From NCBI GenBank assembly GCA_023441965.1, contig JAEZNB010000021.1, positions 1 to 64,000 of the forward strand: a DNA stretch of 64,000 nt, read 5' to 3'. Both the position numbers and the translations under genes were made by a program. The DNA is from Bacillota bacterium (lineage in GTDB: Bacteria; Bacillota; Clostridia; Lachnospirales; Lachnospiraceae). The notes beneath the pieces were generated by a model. It had not been told where the DNA came from and did not search any database. It saw only the letters and a list, made by a program, of their open reading frames with translations. This document shows, one piece after another, positions 52,840 through 61,399 of the stretch; position 1 is the first letter of the stretch; each line of letters begins with the position of its first letter.

Positions 52840-53746
52840 AGTAATTGGAGTAAGGTTTCGCAGTGCCGGAAAAATATATTATTTTGACCCGGCCGGTTAT
52901 GACATAATGCAGGGGGACAATGTGATCGTTGAGACGGCCAGAGGCATCGAATACGGAAAGGTCGTACTGGGGCCCAGGGACGTGGAGGACGATAAAATCA
53001 TTCAACCCTTAAAGCCGGTAATCCGCCGGGCTACAGAGGAAGATAATGCCATCGAGAAGAGAAATAAGGAGAAGGAGAAGGAAGCCTTCCAGATCTGTCT
53101 GGATAAGATCAAAAAGCATGGCTTGGAGATGAAGCTGATTGACTCGGAATATACCTTTGACAATAACAAGGTCCTCTTTTATTTTACTGCCGACGGCAGA
53201 ATCGATTTCCGTGAGCTGGTAAAGGATCTGGCTTCTGTTTTTAAAACCAGAATTGAGCTTAGGCAGATCGGTGTCAGGGACGAGACCAAGATTGTCGGAG
53301 GCATCGGCATCTGTGGCAGACCCCTATGCTGTAACACCCATTTATCCGAATTCGCGCCGGTATCCATCAAGATGGCGAAGGAACAGAACCTGTCCTTGAA
53401 TCCGACGAAGATATCAGGGGTATGCGGAAGACTGATGTGTTGTCTGAAGAACGAAGAGGATGCTTATGAGGAGCTAAACTCCAAGCTGCCCAACGTCGGT
53501 GACTATGTATCAACCAAGGATAATCTGAAGGGTGAGGTACAGAGTGTCAGTGTCCTGAAACAACTGGTTAAGGTGGTTGTCACCATGGACAATGATGAGA
53601 AGGAAGTCAGAGAATATAAGGTGGAAGACCTAAGATTCAAACAGAAGAAGAAAAAGGAGAAGTCACCGGCCGCTTTGGATGAGGAGCTCAGGGTATTGGA
53701 GCTGTTAGAAAAGAGGGAAGGGAAATCCCTGTTGGATGATGAATAA
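52832..53746 (+). CDS. ricT: RicT/YaaT, PSP1-domain protein of the Y-complex
   Basis: A 304-aa protein with the PSP1 domain and conserved cysteines in CGRPLCC and CGRLMCC (about 150-206). In Bacillus RicT with RicA/RicF binds [4Fe-4S] clusters and promotes RNase Y processing, sporulation and competence; partners are not in the window. It overlaps holB by 8 nt and the next gene by 11 nt, so the three are coupled. Confidence 0.92.
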   Translation: MVRVIGVRFRSAGKIYYFDPAGYDIMQGDNVIVETARGIEYGKVVLGPRDVEDDKIIQPLKPVIRRATEEDNAIEKRNKEKEKEAFQICLDKIKKHGLEMKLIDSEYTFDNNKVLFYFTADGRIDFRELVKDLASVFKTRIELRQIGVRDETKIVGGIGICGRPLCCNTHLSEFAPVSIKMAKEQNLSLNPTKISGVCGRLMCCLKNEEDAYEELNSKLPNVGDYVSTKDNLKGEVQSVSVLKQLVKVVVTMDNDEKEVREYKVEDLRFKQKKKKEKSPAALDEELRVLELLEKREGKSLLDDE

Positions 53747-54494
53747 GAAGGCTTTGGCAGAAGGCTTGCTCCAGCCCGGAGAACGGCTGGACGACCTCCA
53801 TAGGAATCATTATCAAATCATACAGAATACAAAGAAATTCTGCTTTGGAATGGATGCGGTGCTGCTCTCCGGCTTTGCCAGGGTAATGCCGGGAGAAAGG
53901 GTTCTGGATCTGGGAACAGGTACCGGAATCATCCCCATTCTCTTGGAGGCCAAGACCGAGGGCAGGCATTTTACCGGCCTGGAGATTCAGGCAGAGAGTG
54001 CCGATATGGCAAGGCGCAGTGTAGCCATCAATCAATTGGAAGATAAAATTGATATTATTACAGGAGATATCAAGGAGGCCTCTAAGATCTTTGGATTGGC
54101 TTCCTTTGATGTTCTTACCAGCAATCCTCCTTATATGAACCATAGTCACGGTCTGGTAAATCCCGCTGAAGCGAAGGCAATTGCCAGACATGAGCTGCTC
54201 TGTACCCTGGAGGATGTGATCCGGGAGGCATCCAGATGTTTAAAGCCGAACGGAAGATTCTATCTGGTACACCGGCCCCACCGCTTGGCGGAGATTATCC
54301 GGACCTTGAGTGAATACAAGCTGGAGCCTAAGAGGATGAAGCTGGTTCATCCCTATCTGGAGAAGGAGCCCAACATGGTCCTTCTGGAGGCGGTCAAGGG
54401 CGGGAGACCCAACCTGATTGTAGAAGCACCTCTGATCGTCTATAAGGAGCCCAAGGTATATACGCAGGAAATCTATGATATCTATGGATATTAG
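53736..54494 (+). CDS. tRNA1(Val) adenine-N6-methyltransferase-like (YabB/TrmN6)
   Basis: A 252-aa SAM-dependent methyltransferase with LDLGTGTGIIPILL (about 56-69) and the catalytic NPPY motif (SNPPYMNHSHG, about 128-138), which points to N6-adenine or N-glutamine methylation. It corresponds to Bacillus YabB, positioned after ricT. Its precise tRNA target is by homology. Confidence 0.85.
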   Translation: MMNKKALAEGLLQPGERLDDLHRNHYQIIQNTKKFCFGMDAVLLSGFARVMPGERVLDLGTGTGIIPILLEAKTEGRHFTGLEIQAESADMARRSVAINQLEDKIDIITGDIKEASKIFGLASFDVLTSNPPYMNHSHGLVNPAEAKAIARHELLCTLEDVIREASRCLKPNGRFYLVHRPHRLAEIIRTLSEYKLEPKRMKLVHPYLEKEPNMVLLEAVKGGRPNLIVEAPLIVYKEPKVYTQEIYDIYGY

Positions 54495-54595
54495 GCCCCA
54501 GAAAAGACTGAGATAGGTACAGCAGGGGAGATATCGGTCAGGGAGCATACCGTAAGAAAAGAAGGAACTTAGAATAAGCGGAAAGGTTTAGGAGT

Positions 54596-55459
54596 ATGTC
54601 CGGGAGATTATATCTATGTGCAACACCGATCGGGAATATGGAGGATATCACATTCCGGGCCATAAGGACCCTGAATGAGGTAGATTTGATTGCCGCTGAG
54701 GATACCAGGCACAGTATCAAATTATTGAACCATTATGACATTAAAACTCCGATGACAAGCTATCATGAGCATAATAAGATAGAGAAGGCCAGGCAACTGA
54801 TCAGGCAGCTGTCAGAGGGTAAGAATATAGCTCTGATTACCGACGCCGGAACACCGGGGATCTCGGATCCGGGGGAGGAGCTGGTTCGGCAGGCCTATGA
54901 AGCGGGAATTGAGGTTACTGCTTTACCAGGTGCCACGGCCTTGATTACGGCTTTGATCCTGTCCGGGCTGAAGACCCGACGCTTTTGCTTTGAAGCCTTT
55001 CTTCCGACGGACAAGAAGGAGAAAGCACAGATACTGGAGGAGCTTAAGCAGGAAACCAGGACGATCATCCTTTATGAAGCTCCGCACAGGCTGATCAAGA
55101 CGCTAAAGGAGCTGGAGGAGGCTTTGGGAAACAGAAAGCTTACACTGGTCAAGGAGCTTACCAAAAGGCATGAAACCGTATGGCAGACCTGCCTCTCCGA
55201 AGCGGTTACAGCGTTAGAAGCACAGGAGCCAAAAGGGGAATATGTATTAGTGCTGGAAGGAAGGTCAAGCAGTGAGCTTCTTGCAGAGAGGATGGACCAA
55301 TGGGGGACGGTCAGCCTCTTGGAGCATATGAAGCTATATATGATGAAGGGGATGGATAAGAAGGAGGCTATGAGAGCGGTTGCAAAAGATAGGGGGATAA
55401 GCAGGCGTGATATCTACCAGCAGCTCATCCGGGAGGAGAATGGTTCGGAAAGCTTGTGA
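54596..55459 (+). CDS. rsmI: 16S rRNA (cytidine1402-2'-O)-methyltransferase RsmI
   Basis: A tetrapyrrole-methylase-fold enzyme, 287 aa, that methylates the ribose of C1402. It starts GRLYLCATPIGNMEDITFRA and has EDTRHS (about 37-42) and ITDAGTPGISDPG (about 80-92), all characteristic. It ends the yaaR-rsmI block; in Bacillus a yazA gene lies before it, which is absent here. Confidence 0.94.
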   Translation: MSGRLYLCATPIGNMEDITFRAIRTLNEVDLIAAEDTRHSIKLLNHYDIKTPMTSYHEHNKIEKARQLIRQLSEGKNIALITDAGTPGISDPGEELVRQAYEAGIEVTALPGATALITALILSGLKTRRFCFEAFLPTDKKEKAQILEELKQETRTIILYEAPHRLIKTLKELEEALGNRKLTLVKELTKRHETVWQTCLSEAVTALEAQEPKGEYVLVLEGRSSSELLAERMDQWGTVSLLEHMKLYMMKGMDKKEAMRAVAKDRGISRRDIYQQLIREENGSESL

Positions 55460-55495
55460 CCAGGTATGGTTCATCTTTCTTTTGGAGGTGTGGGG

Positions 55496-57025
55496 ATGCA
55501 ATTTGGGTCATTACGTACGAAGGAGAAGCAGATCCTGCTGGCACTGATTGCGATTATTCTGATCATGGCAGGGATTTTCGCTTTTTTGGGTTATGTTACA
55601 AATAAAAAATACAGAGAACAGGCTGTTATGGCTGAGGAATATCTTAAGGCGGGAGACTATGAACAGGCCGTACAGGCCTACCTTAAGGCAATGTCCATGA
55701 AAAACAGCAACCAGGAGCTTCTGTCACTCGGTCTGGCAGAGGCTTATGTTGCTATGAATCATTATGATAAGGCACTGGAGGTCCTGCGCAATCAGTACAT
55801 AAAAAAGGGAGCTAATTCTATCAAGGAAAAGATAGAAGAGGTAAGTGCCGGGAAGACGGATTTTGAATTCAAACAGGTCATTGATCATGCAGAAACCTAT
55901 TATACCAATGGGGAATACGAGAAAGCCATAAACGAGTATAAGAAGGCAAAGCTGATCAAAAGCAAGGAGGCAATCTCCTATCAGCGAATCGCCGAGGCTT
56001 ATATTGCCTTGGGCAATTATAGTCTGGCCCGGATCGAGATTCAGGAAGGGCTGGCTCTGACCCAGAGTGAGCAGCTTACTGCGATCCTGAACAGGGTGGA
56101 GCGCTACCTTAAGGACACCCAGTATGCTGAGATCATAAATGCAGCTTCTGAGTACATATATCAGGAAAACTATGAGGATGGTATTCTGAAATTGAAAGAG
56201 GCCATCGCTCTGCTGCCCAGGGAGGAAGCTGCCTATAAAAGCCTGGCAGAGGTATATCTGCAGCTGAAGGACTATGAAAGCGCGGTAAATCTGCTGGAGG
56301 AGATACTGGCAGTGAGGGAGAGCACGGCACTGAAGGAGATACTTACCTCGGCCAGGAGCTTGAGAGATGAGCAGAGAGAAAGGAAAAGGATTCTGCAGGA
56401 GCTGTACGATGCTGTCAGAAACGCGGATACAGACCAGATCCTGGCCCTTATGGAGCATACCTTCTTTACTGAGAAAATCGTGGGGACAGACCCGGTTTAT
56501 TACAGCAGCAATGGGGAAGATCGGATAGATAACAGCAACGGAATGGTAATCATCGATCAGAACCGCATTTATGCCGGAGGCTTTCAGAATGGACTAAAGA
56601 ATGGGGTCGGAAGCTACTTTGTCCGTGAGCAGAAAAATCAAGGCTGGAGCCTTTATGAAGGGGAATGGAGCAATGACTTCCCCAATGGAATGGGAAAACT
56701 CACAGAGGAGACTTTAGCCAAGGATTCCGATGGAAAAGTACATAGCTATCGTACGATTTCGGAAGGAGAATTCTTAAGCGGGCTGGAAACAGATAACCAT
56801 CGCAGAAGCTTCTACCGGGATGGAGAAGAGTTGGGGAGTATTCAGTATACTGCCCTGAAGGGGGTTCCCAAACCCCTGACGGATGAGAATGGGAAACCGA
56901 TTCTAGGTAAGATAAGCGGTACCTATGTGATCGCGAAGCTTATGAAAAGCCAAGGGACAAACGGGACTTATTATACCGTAGAAGAGGGAACCGTATGGGG
57001 CTTTGCCCCTTATATGAAAAAATAA
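55496..57025 (+). CDS. Membrane-anchored TPR protein with MORN repeats
   Basis: A 509-aa protein with one N-terminal membrane segment (about 14-34), then several tetratricopeptide repeats to about residue 290 (EYLKAGDYEQAVQAYLKAM, TNGEYEKAINEYKKAK, IALGNYSLARIEI), a linker, and two MORN-like motifs (YAGGFQNGLKNGVGSY and YEGEWSNDFPNGMGKL, about 370-410). The N-terminus is short and basic, so the TPR/MORN part is likely outside the cell. I recognise no named family. ATG 55496 follows GGAGG by 7 nt. It shares a bidirectional terminator with abrB. Confidence 0.75.
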   Translation: MQFGSLRTKEKQILLALIAIILIMAGIFAFLGYVTNKKYREQAVMAEEYLKAGDYEQAVQAYLKAMSMKNSNQELLSLGLAEAYVAMNHYDKALEVLRNQYIKKGANSIKEKIEEVSAGKTDFEFKQVIDHAETYYTNGEYEKAINEYKKAKLIKSKEAISYQRIAEAYIALGNYSLARIEIQEGLALTQSEQLTAILNRVERYLKDTQYAEIINAASEYIYQENYEDGILKLKEAIALLPREEAAYKSLAEVYLQLKDYESAVNLLEEILAVRESTALKEILTSARSLRDEQRERKRILQELYDAVRNADTDQILALMEHTFFTEKIVGTDPVYYSSNGEDRIDNSNGMVIIDQNRIYAGGFQNGLKNGVGSYFVREQKNQGWSLYEGEWSNDFPNGMGKLTEETLAKDSDGKVHSYRTISEGEFLSGLETDNHRRSFYRDGEELGSIQYTALKGVPKPLTDENGKPILGKISGTYVIAKLMKSQGTNGTYYTVEEGTVWGFAPYMKK

Positions 57026-57050
57026 TGAATTCCGGCACAGTCAGGCGAAT

Positions 57051-57088
57051 AAAAAAGAAGCGAAAGTTTTCACCCTCGCTTCTTTTTT
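57051..57088. terminator. Bidirectional intrinsic terminator
   Basis: AAAAAAGAAGCGA (57051-57063) pairs with TCGCTTCTTTTTT (57076-57088) around a 12-nt loop, giving T runs on both strands between the convergent TPR and abrB genes. Confidence 0.9.
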
Positions 57089-57098
57089 GCTATGTAGA

Positions 57099-57356
57099 TT
57101 ATTCGATAATTCCAGCAAGCTTAGCAAGCTCGATAATGGTTTCCTTAGAAACCTTCTTATCATGATAATCAACTAAATTATCCTTGCTGCCGGTGAAGAT
57201 GTCTGCCGGTTCATACTTCTGAAGAATGATCTTACCTTCGTCCGTATAGATTTCAAGCTGGTCTCTCTCACCGATATCCAGTGTCCTCCTAAGTTCGATC
57301 GGAAGTGTGATCCTTCCCAGTTCATCCAGCCTTCTGACAATTCCTGTGCCTTTCAT
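57099..57356 (-). CDS. abrB: AbrB-family transition-state regulator
   Basis: An 85-aa DNA-binding protein of the AbrB/SpoVT type. The swapped-hairpin domain GTGIVRRLDELGRITLPIELRRTL occupies residues 3-26, followed by a short C-terminal dimerisation part. It is the only minus-strand gene of this arm's last 30 kb, at the place of abrB in Bacillus. AAAGGAGG precedes the ATG. Confidence 0.88.
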   Translation of the reverse strand: MKGTGIVRRLDELGRITLPIELRRTLDIGERDQLEIYTDEGKIILQKYEPADIFTGSKDNLVDYHDKKVSKETIIELAKLAGIIE

Positions 57357-57766
57357 AATTGGCCTCCTTTTCTCAAGTGTATTGGGGAATAAAATCTATG
57401 TTTGCCGAAATACAAAAATCGTTCGTGTGGATGACAAACGTCTTACATTTTTTGTATATGGCATTACTATAAGATATCATAGGGTATTTCATTAGTCAAT
57501 TGAAATAATTGTCAAAACATAGCACTATTTAAACAATAAATGTAAATAAGTCATATTTATGTCTATAATATGTGCAAGGAAGGGACATTTTTATCATATT
57601 TCGGCATATAGTTTATACAAGGATACCTTGTTTTCATAAAAAGCAAATCTTACAATCCCGCTCGAATTACTAAATTTTCGCTAAAATGCAAACCAATGCA
57701 CCCATGAGTTTCCAATAAGAGCTTGGATTTGTAAGTATAAAGTGAAAGGAAAGGTGGTAGGAACAG
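57357..57766. other. 410-nt divergent abrB-spmA intergenic region
   Basis: AT-rich, noncoding. It must hold the promoters of abrB and spmA. I see no tRNA, riboswitch or clear sigma-A promoter; a TTTGTA/TATAAT-like pair is not convincing. A sporulation sigma promoter for spmA is possible. Confidence 0.5.
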
Positions 57767-58360
57767 ATGCTGAACTATCTATGGGGATTTATGATTGTCA
57801 TTGGAATCATCGTTGGAGTATTCAGAGGAACGATTACAGAGGTCAGCAATGCCACGCTGACCTCTTCCAAGGAGGCAGTGACCCTATGTATTACGATGCT
57901 GGGGATAATGGCTATGTGGACAGGGCTGATGCAGGTGGCAAAGAAGAGTGGCTTGGTTGCTTCATTTACAAAAGCCCTGCGCCCGATCATCCATTTTCTC
58001 TTTCCGGAGCTGCCAAGGGACCATATTGTGAATGAATACATAGCCTCCAATATGATCGCGAACATCCTGGGTCTTGGGTGGGCAGCTACTCCCATGGGCC
58101 TGATGGCGATGAGGGAATTTAAGAAGCTGAACAGGGATTCAGAGCTGGCCAGCTGTGATATGTGTACGCTTTTGATTATTAATATCTCCTCCTTGCAGCT
58201 GATACCGGTCAATATCATCGCCTACCGAAGTCAGTATGGTTCTGTGAATCCGGCAGAGATCCTGATGGCAGGGCTGATAGCGACCGCGTGTTCCACCGTG
58301 GCAGGAATTACCTTCGCAACCTTAGCCAGAAAAAGCTACTACAGGAAAAGAAGACGTTAA
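57767..58360 (+). CDS. spmA: Spore maturation protein A
   Basis: A 197-aa integral membrane protein of the nucleoside-recognition (Gate) family, starting MLNYLWGFMIVIGIIVGVFRG and with EYIASNMIANILGLGWAATPMGLMAM (about 86-111). SpmA with SpmB is needed for full spore core dehydration in Bacillus and Clostridium. spmB follows 11 nt later. Confidence 0.92.
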   Translation: MLNYLWGFMIVIGIIVGVFRGTITEVSNATLTSSKEAVTLCITMLGIMAMWTGLMQVAKKSGLVASFTKALRPIIHFLFPELPRDHIVNEYIASNMIANILGLGWAATPMGLMAMREFKKLNRDSELASCDMCTLLIINISSLQLIPVNIIAYRSQYGSVNPAEILMAGLIATACSTVAGITFATLARKSYYRKRRR

Positions 58361-58371
58361 GGGGGAGAGCT

Positions 58372-58899
58372 ATGAAGTTTATGATCTATCTGTCGGATTA
58401 TATCATTCCCTTTGTATTCTTCTATATCATAGGGCTTGGCTTACTGATGAGAGTCAATATCTATGATGAATTCATCAAGGGAGCAAAGGAAGGCTTTCAG
58501 GTGGTCTTTGATATTCTTCCTACCCTGATCGGCCTGATGGTGGGAATCGGGGTCCTACGTGCTTCAGGGGCCTTGAATATCCTATCGGACCTGATTAAGC
58601 CTGTTACGGACCTGGTCCACTTTCCTTCGGAGGCTGTTCCCTTGGTGCTGGTGAAGATGTTCTCCTCTTCTGCTGCCACGAGTCTGCTTCTGGACATCTT
58701 CAAGGAGCATGGCCCGGATTCCTACCTGGGACGGCTGGTTTCCATCATCCTTAGCAGTACGGAAACCATTTTCTATACCATGGCAGTATATTTTATGGCT
58801 GCAGGAGTGAAGAAATCCCGTTATACCCTGGCCGGAGCCCTGACCGCAAACCTCGTGGGAGTCCTGGCCAGTGTGATCATTACGAATCTGGTATTCTGA
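58372..58899 (+). CDS. spmB: Spore maturation protein B
   Basis: A 175-aa partner of SpmA with the same fold: VVFDILPTLIGLMVGIGVLRASGA, KMFSSSAATSLLLD and STETIFYTMAVYF. I place the start at ATG 58372, after GGGGGAG; an in-frame start 28 codons upstream lies inside spmA. The XRE-FlhA fusion gene starts 90 nt later. Confidence 0.92.
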   Translation: MKFMIYLSDYIIPFVFFYIIGLGLLMRVNIYDEFIKGAKEGFQVVFDILPTLIGLMVGIGVLRASGALNILSDLIKPVTDLVHFPSEAVPLVLVKMFSSSAATSLLLDIFKEHGPDSYLGRLVSIILSSTETIFYTMAVYFMAAGVKKSRYTLAGALTANLVGVLASVIITNLVF

Positions 58900-58989
58900 T
58901 TGTTGAGGGACAGCTCAATCTATCGTTGTTTTACAGCACGGCTGGCTTATGGTAACATAGAGCTATCACTTATGGGAAGGATGAATTCT

Positions 58990-59793
58990 ATGGGAATGAA
59001 GGGTTTTGAGGAAAGACTTTCCACAGCTAGGAAGGATAAGGGATACACGCAGGAGGAGCTGTCAGCAAGATTGGGAGTGACACCGCAGGCAGTCTCAAAA
59101 TGGGAAAGAGGAGTAGGCTATCCTGATCTGGAAACCTTACTGTATCTAAGCGAACTGTTGGATTGCTCTACAGACTATTTGCTAAACAGAGATCATAAGA
59201 AGCAGCTTTTGACGGAGGACGGGGACGAGGTACAGAGGAGCCTTCTGTTAAGCAATATCCTGGCAGAGCCCCTGGTACTGGAAGCCGGCAACGGTCTGGT
59301 CCCCCTCCTGGAGGAGGAGAACAGAAGCTGCTTTGACAGCATCCGTAAGCTAAGAATGAAGCTGGCTGCCGGCTATGGCGTACTTCTGCCGCTGATCAGG
59401 ATTAGGGACAACGATCAGTTGGGTCCCCAGGAATACCGAATCATGATCTATGATAAGCCAATCTACTCAGCAGTGGCAGAAAGAGAGCAGGTCACCTTCG
59501 GTGATATCTGTGATAGGGTGGAATCGGTTTGCCTGGCCCACTATGACAAGATCATCAATCATCAGATCGTACAGATCCTCCTGGATAATCTGGCAGAGAG
59601 CTATCCGGCTGCAGTCAAGGGAATCATACCGGATAAGATATCTCTGGGACTGATTCAGAAGGTACTGGCCGGTGTATTAAGGAAGAAGGGAAGTATAAGG
59701 AATCTGCTGAAGATCATTGAGCATCTGGAGGAGGAGCTGCTTCATACACAGGATGCAGAGGAATTGAGCGAAAGAATTGTCAGTAAGCTATGA
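58990..59793 (+). CDS. XRE transcription regulator fused to a shortened FlhA (FHIPEP) cytosolic domain
   Basis: A 267-aa soluble protein. Residues 5-64 are a Cro/C1 helix-turn-helix (TQEELSARLGVTPQAVSKWERG). Residues 92-267 match the cytosolic domain of FlhA/InvA export-gate proteins: PLVLEAGNGLVPLL, IRIRDNDQLGPQEYRI, then QIVQILLDNLAESYP, IIPDKISLGLIQKVL and SIRNLLKIIEHL. The middle loop between these blocks is much shorter than in FlhA (most of SD2 is missing) and the last FlhA sub-domain (SD4) is absent; there is no membrane part. The ATG at 58990 has GGAAGG 9 nt upstream. Its neighbours are spmAB and an AmmeMemoRadiSam pair, with no flagellar genes. The function is unknown; a regulator sensing an export chaperone or other partner is a guess. 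Confidence 0.8.
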   Translation: MGMKGFEERLSTARKDKGYTQEELSARLGVTPQAVSKWERGVGYPDLETLLYLSELLDCSTDYLLNRDHKKQLLTEDGDEVQRSLLLSNILAEPLVLEAGNGLVPLLEEENRSCFDSIRKLRMKLAAGYGVLLPLIRIRDNDQLGPQEYRIMIYDKPIYSAVAEREQVTFGDICDRVESVCLAHYDKIINHQIVQILLDNLAESYPAAVKGIIPDKISLGLIQKVLAGVLRKKGSIRNLLKIIEHLEEELLHTQDAEELSERIVSKL

Positions 59794-59799
59794 TCATAA

Positions 59800-59848
59800 G
59801 TCGTGTTTCAAAACCAAGCGCAGGGATTGGCTTTGAAGCACGTCTTTT
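59800..59848 (+). terminator. Intrinsic terminator after the XRE-FlhA fusion
   Basis: A stem of about 17 bp with few mismatches (59800-59816 with 59827-59843) is followed by TTTT. It separates the fusion gene from the AmmeMemoRadiSam genes. Confidence 0.75.
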
Positions 59849-60013
59849 ATTTTGTCATAAACCGGTAAAAGCCGGCAGGCAGGTAAGCAAACGAAGCAGG
59901 GAAACAGAAACGGGAGGAAAGAAAGATAGGGTAGGGTTGCATATCCTGTGGATTAGAGGTAAAATCTAGAGGAATACTGATACTATGTTCATATCTAAGG
60001 AAGGAGAATTCGG

Positions 60014-61399
60014 ATGAGCTTATTGGGTGCTTTTATCGTACCTCACCCGCCCTTAATTGTGCCAGCGGTGGGAAAGGGGCAGGAAGAAAGGATAAGGAAT
60101 ACGGTGAACGCCTATCAGGAGATTGCCAGGCGAATTGCTGAACTAAAGCCGGATACCCTAATCATAAGCACACCCCACTCCATCATGTACTCGGACTACT
60201 TCCACATCTCACCGGGAAGCAGTGCGAAGGGGAACTTCGGCAGGTTCGGAGCCAGGGAGGTGGCTTTCCGGGTAAGCTATGACGAGGAATTCGTAACCCA
60301 TCTGGAGCTGGCCGCAGACCGAAAAGGGCTGGAGGCCGGAACCCTGGGAGAGAAGGAGACGTCCCTGGATCATGGGACCATGGTGCCGCTTTACTTTATT
60401 GACCAATATCTGAAGGAATATAAGCTGGTCAGAATCGGTCTCTCCGGTCTGCCGGTGACAGATCATTATAAGCTGGGGCGGTGTGTAGCCGAGACGGCGG
60501 ATAAGCTGAACAGAAGGATCGTGTTTGTTGCCAGCGGAGACCTTTCCCATAGATTAAGAGAGGATGGACCCTACGGGTATGCGCCTGAAGGTCCTAAGTT
60601 TGATCAGGAGCTGACCTCAGCCCTGATAAGCGGTGACTTTCTTCAGCTCCTTTCCTTCCGGTCAGACTACTGTGAGTCGGCCGCGGAGTGTGGCTTAAGA
60701 TCCTTTATCATTATGGCGGGAGCCATAAGCGGCAAGGCAGTGAAGCCGGAGCTCTTATCCTATGAGGGACCCTTCGGTGTAGGCTATGCCGTCTGTGATC
60801 TGCACCCCGGTGATGAGGAGGAAAGCAGACACTTTGATCTGATCTATGAAGCAAAGCAGAAGGAGTATGCCAGGGAGAGGCAGAAGCTGGAGGATGCTTA
60901 TGTAGGCCTGGCAAGATACTCCCTTGAGACATATATTAAGACCGGAAGACGGGCAAAGCTGCCGGAAGGGCTTCCAAGAGAGATGACAGAACAAAGGGCC
61001 GGTGTCTTCGTATCTCTGAAAAAGTTCGGAGACCTAAGGGGCTGCATCGGGACCATCTCTCCGGTAACTGACAGCATCGCCAGGGAAATCCTTCGGAATG
61101 CGGTCAGTGCGGGCGTGGAAGATCCGAGATTTCCCCCTGTAGGTGAGGAGGAGCTGGATGACCTGGTCTACAGTGTGGATGTCCTCTCAGAGGCAGAGCC
61201 GATCAGTGGAAGGGAAGCGCTGGATGTGAAACGCTACGGAGTGATTGTATCCTCCGGACGTAAACGGGGTCTCCTGCTCCCGAACCTGGAGGGTATTGAT
61301 ACGGTGGAACAGCAGGTTGCCATCGCAAAGAAGAAGGCAGGAATATATGATAACGAACCGATTCGGCTGGAGCGGTTTGAGGTGGTGAGACATAAATGA
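60014..61399 (+). CDS. AmmeMemoRadiSam protein: Memo-like domain fused to AMMECR1
   Basis: A 461-aa fusion of two domains usually encoded apart. Residues 1-280 form the Memo/extradiol-dioxygenase (LigB) fold with VPHPPLIVPAVG, STPHS, LDHGTMVPLYF and SGDLSHRL, including likely metal-ligand histidines. Residues 285-461 are the AMMECR1 domain (GVFVSLKKFGDLRGCIGTISP, about 330-350). The radical SAM gene overlaps its stop by 4 nt. The three-part AmmeMemoRadiSam system has no established reaction. Start ATG has AAGGAGAA upstream. Confidence 0.9.
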   Translation: MSLLGAFIVPHPPLIVPAVGKGQEERIRNTVNAYQEIARRIAELKPDTLIISTPHSIMYSDYFHISPGSSAKGNFGRFGAREVAFRVSYDEEFVTHLELAADRKGLEAGTLGEKETSLDHGTMVPLYFIDQYLKEYKLVRIGLSGLPVTDHYKLGRCVAETADKLNRRIVFVASGDLSHRLREDGPYGYAPEGPKFDQELTSALISGDFLQLLSFRSDYCESAAECGLRSFIIMAGAISGKAVKPELLSYEGPFGVGYAVCDLHPGDEEESRHFDLIYEAKQKEYARERQKLEDAYVGLARYSLETYIKTGRRAKLPEGLPREMTEQRAGVFVSLKKFGDLRGCIGTISPVTDSIAREILRNAVSAGVEDPRFPPVGEEELDDLVYSVDVLSEAEPISGREALDVKRYGVIVSSGRKRGLLLPNLEGIDTVEQQVAIAKKKAGIYDNEPIRLERFEVVRHK

